DNA of 11,588 bases, from assembly GCA_003511825.1 (NCBI GenBank), contig DOIU01000301.1:1-11588 (forward strand), in the 5' to 3' direction. Position 1 is the first letter of the stretch. Each line of letters starts with the position of its first letter. A program made the position numbers and the translations under genes. The DNA is from Gammaproteobacteria bacterium (GTDB lineage Bacteria > Pseudomonadota > Gammaproteobacteria > Granulosicoccales > Granulosicoccaceae). The notes under the pieces were generated by a model, which was not told the DNA's origin, ran no database searches, and was given only the letters and a program-made list of their open reading frames with translations. Shown here in pieces: positions 1-6,586 of this stretch.

Positions 1-1010
1 GGCAACAGTGGCTTTACGAAAACGCTGATCGCACCACGCGCGCGTGACAGCCAAGTTGATAGCCGACGTCGCAGCACCGACAGGCTGTCCATAAAAGGCA
101 GTAGATAGAGACCGAACAAGCTTTGCTCTCGCGCATCGGGCCGCCGAGAGAGACCAAATCGCGGGCGAGCCTGCCCCTTTGAAATCACCAACGTCCCCCC
201 CAACCAATCCCAGATCGCGAGCATAGCGCCGTAGTTTCGATTGAAGTGTTGCGGTGCGCTGGAGTGATGTAACTGATGCTGGAACGGCGAAATAAAAACG
301 TGCTCCAACCCTGACCAATACCGCAGGTGGATATGTGAATGACGCAAGTTAGCACCGGTCACATTAAACGCAAACACCACGACGCTCGCGCCCAAGACAG
401 TCAGCAAATTCACCTGTGTACCGAACACAAAGACAAACACCGCCGTGACGCCGCCCTGGACGATGGCGCCCCGCAATGCGAACAAAATACTCTCGACCGG
501 ATGCGTCCGATACACCGTCAGGGGTGAGAGGGTTCGCGCCGAATGGTGCACTTTGTGGAACGCCCACAGCATGGGCCACTCGTGAAGTAAGCGGTGCAAG
601 CCATAGCGTGAGGCATCGTCGAGCAGGAAATAGCTCACCGTGAACAGCGCCGCCACCAGCCACTGCGGCCATATCAACAAGCCTCCGGGATTGTGTAGAG
701 CGTCCGCGAGGAAAAGGTAAACCGCGCCCGCCACCACCAAGCGCCCCAACAGCAGGGGTGACAGCGCGAGCATAATGGCTTGATTGATCAAAAAGACGCG
801 CAGATCCGCGCGACCGGAAGCGCCCAAGAAAACCCGACGGTCAAAGCCCGCACGCAGTGCGCGTATGAAGCTGACACGTTTGACCCACATTAACCAGGCT
901 ATTGCAATGACCAAGGCCGTCGCCAGATACGCGAGGTGGATGCGCTTAGCCGGGTCCAGCACCTGGGCCAGTAACGCATCCAGATACTTCTCTAAAAAGC
1001 TATCAACCAT
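1..1010 (-). CDS. Fatty acid hydroxylase / sterol desaturase family membrane protein (3' end cut by window edge)
   Basis: I translated this frame by hand; it stays open from the ATG at 1008-1010 to the left edge (336 codons), so the stop lies outside the window. It shows the histidine clusters of the membrane di-iron fatty acid hydroxylase superfamily: HRLLH (139-143), HKVHH (152-156), HSHIH (224-228) and HQLHH (245-249), the last followed by a W-D-x-L-G-G-T-L signature (268-274). Hydrophobic stretches near residues 28-43, 75-102, 112-131, 175-196 and 200-217 fit an integral membrane enzyme. The family uses O2 and a di-iron centre to hydroxylate or desaturate lipids, sterols or carotenoids; the substrate cannot be read here. 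An in-frame ATG at 1046 would add 12 residues, but it lies inside a strong hairpin and has no good ribosome binding site. The start at 1010 has only a distant GGGGAG. It lies 97 bp downstream of the DUF4856-like gene and may share its transcript. Confidence 0.85.
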   Translation of the reverse strand, partial: MVDSFLEKYLDALLAQVLDPAKRIHLAYLATALVIAIAWLMWVKRVSFIRALRAGFDRRVFLGASGRADLRVFLINQAIMLALSPLLLGRLVVAGAVYLFLADALHNPGGLLIWPQWLVAALFTVSYFLLDDASRYGLHRLLHEWPMLWAFHKVHHSARTLSPLTVYRTHPVESILFALRGAIVQGGVTAVFVFVFGTQVNLLTVLGASVVVFAFNVTGANLRHSHIHLRYWSGLEHVFISPFQHQLHHSSAPQHFNRNYGAMLAIWDWLGGTLVISKGQARPRFGLSRRPDAREQSLFGLYLLPFMDSLSVLRRRLSTWLSRARGAISVFVKPLL

Positions 1011-1031
1011 GAATGCGCAAACGCTCCCCGA

Positions 1032-1055
1032 GGGCACTGCATACATGCAGCGCCC
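1032..1055 (-). promoter_or_regulatory. Strong RNA hairpin in the leader of the desaturase-type gene
   Basis: Read on the minus (transcript) strand, GGGCGCTGCAT (1055-1045) pairs with ATGCAGTGCCC (1042-1032). This gives 11 consecutive pairs including one G-U wobble, with a tight GU loop, more realistically UGUA. The alternative ATG start at 1046 sits at the tip of the 5' arm. No T-run follows, so a classic Rho-independent terminator is unlikely. A second perfect inverted repeat, GCAGCG-CC-CGCTGC (plus strand 1047-1060), overlaps it, so the two could compete for the shared GCAG. Possible roles are attenuation, mRNA stabilisation between two cotranscribed genes, or a protein binding site. The structure is read directly; the role is inference. 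Confidence 0.5.
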
Positions 1056-1107
1056 GCTGCCTGCGCGTGTATTCACATTCGCCAAGCATTCTTAGCAAAG
1101 ACGTGAC

Positions 1108-2520
1108 TTAATCGGTCTCGGTGCCGGCACCACCGAGCGTCTCAAGCAGTCCGCCTAGCTCGGCCAAGAGGTCATTGCTGCGCGCTTTTAGATCGAAGGT
1201 TTCTGCCAATAACTTCTGCACTTTAAGCATGTGCAGACGGTACTCTTTAAGATCCTCTGAAGGCCCTTGCTGGTAATTGCCGTCGGCATCAATCCCGGTG
1301 ACTTGTGTATTGCCGAGCAAGACGGGGCTAAACCCGACCATGCGATTAAGCTTCGTCGCCGTCTCTCCCAGATTGCGTTTGCCGGTTTGCAAAGCGAGGA
1401 TAAAGCCTTTCAGCTCACCCCAGTGCTTGGCGTATTGACGGAAAACTTTGCTCGCATCCATGTTCTCCTCAACCGCTTGCTCTAAGGCTTTGACGTCTTT
1501 ATAGACCGAACCGGCATACTTAAACGCAGCTTCGGCAATGACCTGCTCCCACTGGGTTGCAATGCTATCTGCCAGTTGTCGCAATTCGGTCCGTTGCGCA
1601 TCGGTGAGCGCCTTGCCGTCTGCATCAGCGATCAACTGTCGGCCATCAATGAATGCGCGGGTGATGCTGTGAAGGTAATCGCTTTTGCCGCCTTTGTCCG
1701 CGTTCGCAGCATAGTAGGCATGGGCATAGGTCATCTCCGTGTAGAGGTCGACCACACCATCCCCATTGGCGTCAGCCTTGTCGAAAACGGCGGGCTTGCC
1801 CTTGGCAATGGCGTAAGCATCTTTGGGCGTCAGGGCCAAGGTATTGGCAGGGGTACCAAAATACCCAAAAGCCTCATCCCAGGAGTGCTCCTTACCCGTA
1901 TACACCGCCCCTTCTTTGTAGGGTTTGTCATTGGGTTTGTTGTCCGCTGACAGTTTTTCATCCAGGTAGTTATCCACCGCCTGGTGATAAAACACCGCTC
2001 CCATCATGAATTTTGAGATCAGCTGTCCATAGTCATAGCCGGTGAGAGGATCGAAACCACCTTCCGTTGCAGCGGCTTTTTCCATCATGAACTCAATCAC
2101 TTCGGGCCCGGTCATATTGCCTGGCCAACCGGTGATCGTGCCCTTGTAGGTTTTACTTTTCAGATCTTTCCCTTTTGAGATTTCATCGATCTGGGTTTGT
2201 TTGAGCTTAAAGGCTCCCGTGCTGCTCGGCGCCAATACCGCTCGCCCTGCCTCCTTGCCGCTGTAGTACGCCGTCATCTGCGCCAACAGCGCTTCGTTCG
2301 CTTGGCCCTCGCCCTGAGCAGCCAACTTTTTGATGCCGTTGTGCAACAAATGCCGAGCGATCTGCCCCGTGTAGGAGACAGACGTTGAAGCATCGCCGGA
2401 ATAACCCGACAGCGTCACGGGATAGTCGGCATAGACCGCCGTTTCAGACGCAGAGACATTCTGCGCAAAAAACAGCGCAGACAGAATAGACACAGAAACT
2501 AATGACTTAGACGCGTTCAC
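1108..2520 (-). CDS. Exported DUF4856-like (imelysin-associated type) protein
   Basis: The 470-residue product opens with a Sec signal peptide: a short N-region with one Lys, a hydrophobic core SVSILSALFFA, and a likely cleavage after N-V-S-A (residue 24). There is no lipobox Cys, so it should be periplasmic or secreted. From recall, the body resembles DUF4856: an early Y-P-V-T-L-S-G-Y then S-V-S-Y-T-G-Q-I-A-R segment (about 33-56), an A-V-D-N-Y-L-D-E-K-L helix (181-190), and W-D-E-A-F-G-Y-F-G (214-222). This family often sits near imelysin and iron-uptake genes; none is visible here. A D-A-N-G-D-G-V-V-D stretch (250-258), with E262 after it, looks like an EF-hand or dockerin-type calcium loop. 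Start choice: GTG at 2520 has AGGGTG six bases upstream, whereas the GTG at 2529 (three residues longer) has AGG directly abutting it. The molecular function is unknown. Confidence 0.8.
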   Translation of the reverse strand: MNASKSLVSVSILSALFFAQNVSASETAVYADYPVTLSGYSGDASTSVSYTGQIARHLLHNGIKKLAAQGEGQANEALLAQMTAYYSGKEAGRAVLAPSSTGAFKLKQTQIDEISKGKDLKSKTYKGTITGWPGNMTGPEVIEFMMEKAAATEGGFDPLTGYDYGQLISKFMMGAVFYHQAVDNYLDEKLSADNKPNDKPYKEGAVYTGKEHSWDEAFGYFGTPANTLALTPKDAYAIAKGKPAVFDKADANGDGVVDLYTEMTYAHAYYAANADKGGKSDYLHSITRAFIDGRQLIADADGKALTDAQRTELRQLADSIATQWEQVIAEAAFKYAGSVYKDVKALEQAVEENMDASKVFRQYAKHWGELKGFILALQTGKRNLGETATKLNRMVGFSPVLLGNTQVTGIDADGNYQQGPSEDLKEYRLHMLKVQKLLAETFDLKARSNDLLAELGGLLETLGGAGTETD

Positions 2521-2603
2521 GTGAGACACCCTGAAGGTACATGGAGATAGAGAAAGGCCAGTCAGCGGCGTTAAAGCGCCTTGGCCAAAATTTTTTTAAT
2601 CAC

Positions 2604-2631
2604 ACTATCACAGATAAAGAAGACATGGCAA
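2604..2631 (-). promoter_or_regulatory. Candidate sigma70 promoter for the DUF4856-like gene
   Basis: On the minus strand TTGCCA (2631-2626, five of six to the -35 consensus) is separated by 16 bases from GATAGT (2609-2604, four of six to the -10 consensus). The pair lies about 85 bp upstream of the GTG start at 2520, in the AT-rich part of the divergent region. No Fur-type box could be recognised beside it. It is a consensus match only. Confidence 0.35.
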
Positions 2632-2638
2632 ATGGTTC

Positions 2639-2924
2639 GCATTACGTTTTTTACGCACTTTTTAGCAGGTTTTTCCAACGTATGTCAGCGTTCAGTATTG
2701 TCTGCCGATCCCAGCTTATCCCAAACACACTGTCATACAGACAAACCCGCAGCAACAGACCAATGCAGTGATCGTCGTAACATCTTGACGCGTCTGAAGC
2801 GCTCGCCGCTCGCTCCTATTTTCCTACAAAAATCCACATTAGAAACAAGTGTTTATAGCGCATTATTTTACAGTCGTTCACAAACATGGCGCGAATAAAC
2901 ACTAACCTGCATTACGTCTTTTAC
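2639..2924. repeat. Diverged direct repeat, 16 bp, copies 270 bp apart
   Basis: GCATTACGTTTTTTAC at 2639-2654 and GCATTACGTCTTTTAC at 2909-2924 match at 15 of 16 positions. Both lie in the divergent intergenic region, one next to the DUF4856-like promoter and one about 130 bp upstream of the HD-GYP start. They could be two copies of a regulator site or a chance match in AT-rich DNA. Confidence 0.35.
2848..2903. repeat. Interrupted inverted repeat (9 bp perfect, extended by GCGC after a bulge)
   Basis: AGTGTTTAT (2848-2856) is the exact reverse complement of ATAAACACT (2895-2903). After a small bulge, GCGC on the left (2858-2861) also pairs with GCGC on the right (2889-2892), enclosing a 27-nt AT-rich loop. 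It lies about 150 bp upstream of the HD-GYP gene. It could form a cruciform or RNA stem or serve as paired operator half-sites. Confidence 0.4.
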
Positions 2925-2963
2925 TAACGCGGTGTTTTTGCGTATTTCCGGCTAAATCAATCG

Positions 2964-2975
2964 GGCAAATTTGCC
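2964..2975. promoter_or_regulatory. 12-bp perfect palindrome upstream of the HD-GYP gene
   Basis: GGCAAATTTGCC reads identically on both strands and is centred about 80 bp upstream of the HD-GYP start. The size and symmetry suit a dimeric repressor or activator, but no specific regulator consensus is recognised. AT-rich surroundings make a chance palindrome possible. Confidence 0.25.
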
Positions 2976-3041
2976 GTTAATTATCTTGTCGGGGGGACGC
3001 TCCAGAACGTATAGACACTGCCATTACCCTGGACGGTGCCC

Positions 3042-3046
3042 AGGAG
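3042..3046 (+). promoter_or_regulatory. Ribosome binding site that fixes the HD-GYP start
   Basis: AGGAG stands four bases before ATG 3051. An in-frame GTG at 3036 lies upstream of this motif, would place the Shine-Dalgarno inside the gene and has no such motif of its own. The ATG is therefore preferred. Confidence 0.55.
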
Positions 3047-3050
3047 CATT

Positions 3051-4355
3051 ATGTTGTTCAATATTTTTAAATCAAAATCAAAGCCTTCAGCGCCAAAGAC
3101 GGCCAAGGGTCGAGGAACCTCGCGGGTCAAACACCGCCAGGACGCGCGTATGCGCACCGAAAAAATTACCGTCGATCAGCTTCGCATCGGTATGTTCGTG
3201 CGCGAGCTGGATATTCCCTGGGAGCAAAGCACCTTTATGTTTCAGGGTGTCGAGATCAAGAGCCAACAAGATATTCTCGACGTCCAACGCCAATGCCAAC
3301 ACGTGTGGGTCGATTACACCGAATACCGCCTGGCAGACACACCCGAAGAGGCCTCCACCGGCAGCAGCGCATTCAATGGCAAGCGCTCACTCTTGGAGGT
3401 TGAAGAAGCGTATCCAAAAGCCAAAGAAGCCCACAAAGAAACGCAGGGCGTGGTTACACAGCTGTTCTCGGACATGCGTCTGGGTGGCGAGATAGACGTC
3501 GATCGTGTCAAGCAGAGCATTCACACCTCGGTCGAATCCATTAAACGCAATCCGGATGCCTCTATCTGGCTCACGCGTTTGCATGAAAAGGACAATTTGA
3601 CAGCGCAACATGTGCTGAACGTCGCCGCACTCAGCATCATCACCGGGCGGGCATTGAATCTGTCCCAAAGTGCTTTAGAAAATTTGGGCGTTTGCGCGCT
3701 CATGCATGATATCGGCAAAACGCTGTTGCCACTCGAACTGATCAACCGACGCGGTGGCGAATGCAACGACGTAGAGCGCGGTCTGCTGCGCACCCATCCG
3801 CAACTTGGGCACGACATCCTCAGCAAAACCAAAAACATGTACGAAGGTGCAGCGGCGGTGGCGCTGACCCATCACGAACATGTTGACGGCAGCGGTTACC
3901 CTCGCAACCTGAAGGGTGACGACATTCCTGAGTTCGCGCGGATCATTGCGATTGCCAATGCCTATGACAATCTCACCAGCACGCTGATCAACCCGGATGC
4001 CATCTCGCCCACAGAAGCCTTGGACCACTTATACGCACAGCGCGGTAAACAGTTCGATGATCGGCTGGTATTGAAGTTTATCGACGGCATCAGCATCTTC
4101 CCGCCAGGCAGTATCGTCGAAATGACCAATGGTGAGGTGGGCATCGTGCTCTCAACAACGCAAGAAAAACTCAACCCTCGCGTGATCATTATCTTGGATT
4201 CCGCGAAAGACGCCACCGCGCAACAGATGGTGGACTTATCACAAATGCATGCCGATGCGAACGGAGAACCTTACCGCATCAAGACCACCTTAGCGGATGG
4301 CAGCTACGGGATCGTCGTGGATGAGTTTCAGCGCGCCGGGCTTCGCCTGGGTTAA
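3051..4355 (+). CDS. DUF3391 / HD-GYP domain cyclic di-GMP phosphodiesterase
   Basis: The 434-residue protein has a short Lys/Arg-rich N-terminus (1-35), a DUF3391 domain starting at K-I-T-V-D-Q-L-R-I-G-M-F-V (38-50), and an HD-GYP domain from about 175 to 355. Landmarks are H187, the H219-D220-I-G-K core, H249, H274-H275-E276 and the defining G282-Y283-P284. These fit hydrolysis of cyclic di-GMP to pGpG or GMP, controlling motility and biofilm. No signal peptide or membrane span is seen, so it is probably cytosolic. One oddity is the segment A-R-I-I-A-I-A-N-A-Y-D: N303 stands where many HD-GYP proteins carry a metal-ligand Asp. The following N-P-x-x-I-S-P-T-E-A-L and F-P-P-G-S-I-V resemble a subfamily I recall having I-A-N-x-Y-D, so this may be a subfamily trait. 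The gene is monocistronic and converges on kinase A with a 23-bp gap and no visible terminator hairpin. Confidence 0.9.
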   Translation: MLFNIFKSKSKPSAPKTAKGRGTSRVKHRQDARMRTEKITVDQLRIGMFVRELDIPWEQSTFMFQGVEIKSQQDILDVQRQCQHVWVDYTEYRLADTPEEASTGSSAFNGKRSLLEVEEAYPKAKEAHKETQGVVTQLFSDMRLGGEIDVDRVKQSIHTSVESIKRNPDASIWLTRLHEKDNLTAQHVLNVAALSIITGRALNLSQSALENLGVCALMHDIGKTLLPLELINRRGGECNDVERGLLRTHPQLGHDILSKTKNMYEGAAAVALTHHEHVDGSGYPRNLKGDDIPEFARIIAIANAYDNLTSTLINPDAISPTEALDHLYAQRGKQFDDRLVLKFIDGISIFPPGSIVEMTNGEVGIVLSTTQEKLNPRVIIILDSAKDATAQQMVDLSQMHADANGEPYRIKTTLADGSYGIVVDEFQRAGLRLG

Positions 4356-4378
4356 GGGCCCCTATCCACCGACAATCG

Positions 4379-6586
4379 TCACGACGCCAGCACGCGCTGC
4401 ACTCCTTCAGCCATCGCTTGATAGCCAATCGGTTTGCGCAACACTTCCGTCTCGCGAATCGCTTGGCTGGACTCTGCATAGTCGATATCCGCATAACCCG
4501 ACGTGAAAATAATCTTGAGGTCAGGACGCAGACGAATGGCCGTCTCAGCCAACTGGATACCGCTGATGCCGAGCGGAAGTTTGATGTCTGTCAATAAGAG
4601 ATCGACCGTCGTGTCCGACTGCAGGATGCGTTCAGCATCAGGGGCGTTTTCAGCACGACAGGTCTTATAGCCGAGGCTTTCTAACTGTGCGGCAACGATA
4701 TCCAACAACTCCACTTGATCTTCAACCACCAAGACCCGATCCCCACTGCCGCGAGGCACGCAGATCGGGCGTTTTTCAGCGACGCGTATGGACTCCTTGG
4801 AACGCGGCAGGCAGATGCGCACGGTGGTCCCCTGCCCCGACAACGAATCAATGGAGATCGCTCCTTGAGACGACTTGACAAACACGTACACCATGGACAG
4901 ACCGAGACCACTGCCGCCCTCACCCTTACCTCGTGTGGTAAAAAACGGCTCAAACGCGCGTTGACGCACGTCGTCCGTCATGCCAAAACCGTTGTCGTGA
5001 ATTTCGAGTAAGAGGTGATCAACGGTCAAGGTATCAGGGTCCTTTTTCTGGATCGAGGCATCAGGAACATTGCGTGCGTGCAGCGTGATATCGCCATATT
5101 CACCCAGTGCCGCCGTGGCATTGAGTATCAAGTTAAGCAGACTGTTCTCCAACATGGCGCGGTCAACGTAGAGCGGCCATAAATCCGGTTGGACATAGTA
5201 GTGCAACTGCACCTGCTTGGTCAGAGAACGCGGCACCAGTTCAGACATGCCGGCCAGCACATCAGATAAGTACAACACTTCGGGCGACAGGCTGCTGCGA
5301 CTGGAAAAAAGCAACAGCTGATCAACCAGGCGCATGCCACGCTTTACGGTGGCCAGAATGGTATCGGCATAGCGCACGGTCGCAGCGGTGTCGCTCATCC
5401 GAATCAACTCCGCATTACCGGTAACAACCGCGAGAAGGTTGTTGAAGTCGTGCGCAATCCCGCCAGTCAATTGCCCGACCGCCTCCATTTTTTGCGCGTG
5501 GATCAAGCGATTCTCAACTTCCTTGCGCTCAGTGATATCGAGCACAATGCCAAACACACCCAACGCATGCCCAGATTGATCCAGTGGAAACTCAATGCGT
5601 TCACGCAAATACAACAAATGACCGGTACTGCGTTTGAGTGTGCGGACGATTTCATCGGGTGTCCCCCGCGCGAGCGTTTGCGAATAGAATTGCGAGAGCT
5701 TTTTGCGTTCAGCGTTGCTGCTGAGATTGACAAGATCGTCCAGCGACTGAATCGGTGCAGTGTCACGGGATTCGAGAATGTGCAGCAGGCCGTCCGAGCA
5801 AGCGATATGTCCGTCCGCGCCCATCACCCAGTAACCAAACTTGGCCATTTGCTGCGCCACCTGAGATTGGCTATCAGCACGCTGCAAGGCAAAATTCTGT
5901 GCGCGCAAGTTCTCATTGGCGGCATTCAACTGCTGAAACGCCACACGCATTTTGCGCAACCACGTCAGCCAAAACATCGCAATCAGCACCAGTCCGCTGA
6001 CCAGCAGCAAGCCAATACTCATGGCTAATAAGCGCTCGGAGTACTGGCGCGTTAACAGCATGCCTTGCTTGAGGGGATCGAGAAAACTCCGGCTTTGTAA
6101 ATCGTTGAAGGTGGCTTTATACCAATCTGAAAAGGCTTTTCTGTCTGCATCTGTCTGGTTCAGAAGGTGCTGCGTCGCGCGCCGCGCCCCTGCGTCGATA
6201 TCGTGTACCAATAAAAACAAGACATCTTCACCCCGCATCCCCGCCGCCGACAAGGCCGATTCAAGCACCTGCCGACTCGCCATCACACGGTGGCGAATCA
6301 CATTTTCCTGTGCCAGTAGCGCAAGCGTATTTTGTAAGACTTCTTCCAGACCGAAGTTCGGGTCTGGCATTTCCACATGCCGCGCCGCAAGAATTTGCGC
6401 GCGTTGGATATCGAGCCAGAGCGAAATCTGTTTCTCCTCAAGCACACTGAGCTTGCGCATCCGCACATGGTTCAGCATCAGGTAGGCACTCATCAAGACA
6501 GCGGCGACAATCAGTGCCAAGAGGAGTGCGATAAACCCTTTGCGCAGAAAAAAACGCTGTCCTTTATCCGTCGGTATCTGACTCAT
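4379..6586 (-). CDS. Hybrid sensor histidine kinase A (two TM, PAS, HisKA, HATPase, receiver)
   Basis: The 735-residue protein has a transmembrane helix at 17-38, an unrecognised mostly helical outer region at about 40-185, a second helix at 187-209, a short coiled linker, a PAS domain at about 240-355, and HisKA with H379 in G-G-I-A-H-D-F-N-N. The HATPase follows, with N485/N489, D531-N-G-F-G-M and G-S-G-L-G-L (558-563). A C-terminal receiver (about 617-733) has E622-D623, phosphoacceptor D667, T695/S696 and K718 in R-K-P. All catalytic residues are present, so autophosphorylation and phosphotransfer to D667 are expected. There is no output domain or Hpt, so signal must leave through another protein. 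Its start overlaps the 3' end of hpd by 23 bp with no clear Shine-Dalgarno, suggesting translational coupling. Signal and target are unknown; context hints at aromatic or storage carbon control, which is inference. Confidence 0.9.
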   Translation of the reverse strand: MSQIPTDKGQRFFLRKGFIALLLALIVAAVLMSAYLMLNHVRMRKLSVLEEKQISLWLDIQRAQILAARHVEMPDPNFGLEEVLQNTLALLAQENVIRHRVMASRQVLESALSAAGMRGEDVLFLLVHDIDAGARRATQHLLNQTDADRKAFSDWYKATFNDLQSRSFLDPLKQGMLLTRQYSERLLAMSIGLLLVSGLVLIAMFWLTWLRKMRVAFQQLNAANENLRAQNFALQRADSQSQVAQQMAKFGYWVMGADGHIACSDGLLHILESRDTAPIQSLDDLVNLSSNAERKKLSQFYSQTLARGTPDEIVRTLKRSTGHLLYLRERIEFPLDQSGHALGVFGIVLDITERKEVENRLIHAQKMEAVGQLTGGIAHDFNNLLAVVTGNAELIRMSDTAATVRYADTILATVKRGMRLVDQLLLFSSRSSLSPEVLYLSDVLAGMSELVPRSLTKQVQLHYYVQPDLWPLYVDRAMLENSLLNLILNATAALGEYGDITLHARNVPDASIQKKDPDTLTVDHLLLEIHDNGFGMTDDVRQRAFEPFFTTRGKGEGGSGLGLSMVYVFVKSSQGAISIDSLSGQGTTVRICLPRSKESIRVAEKRPICVPRGSGDRVLVVEDQVELLDIVAAQLESLGYKTCRAENAPDAERILQSDTTVDLLLTDIKLPLGISGIQLAETAIRLRPDLKIIFTSGYADIDYAESSQAIRETEVLRKPIGYQAMAEGVQRVLAS

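Larger units (their letters stand above)
2521..3050. other. Divergent intergenic region, about 530 bp, no convincing gene
   Basis: This gap separates the minus-strand DUF4856-like gene from the plus-strand HD-GYP gene, so it should carry two outward promoters. It is AT-richer than the flanking genes. Open frames on the plus strand (2541-2771 and 2581-2898) have no plausible ribosome binding site and no recognisable protein features. The region contains the candidate minus-strand promoter, a bulged inverted repeat (2848-2903), a near-perfect 16-bp direct repeat and a 12-bp palindrome (2964-2975). No convincing -35/-10 pair was found for the HD-GYP gene, which may use another sigma factor or an activator. 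Confidence 0.6.

Noticed and set aside
364..672. Minus-strand open frame of 102 codons inside the desaturase-type gene
   Set aside because: The other minus-strand frame carries all the histidine clusters and stays open throughout. This one lacks any motif and is an out-of-frame shadow, not evidence of a frameshift.
2581..2898. Plus-strand open frame of about 105 codons in the divergent gap
   Set aside because: It starts at a TTG with no ribosome binding site, has no recognisable domain, and its composition looks like translated AT-rich intergenic DNA.
2521..3050. Fur box or CRP site near the DUF4856-like gene
   Set aside because: I looked because the family is often iron regulated, but no GATAATGATAATC-like or TGTGA-N6-TCACA match was found.
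4356..4378. Possible bidirectional terminator between the convergent HD-GYP and kinase A genes
   Set aside because: The 23-bp gap contains only a GGGCCC palindrome, with no stem of useful length and no T-run on either strand.
5450..6028. Plus-strand open frame of 192 codons antisense to kinase A
   Set aside because: It lies opposite clear PAS and HisKA coding sequence and has no start signal. Its residues look like an antisense shadow.
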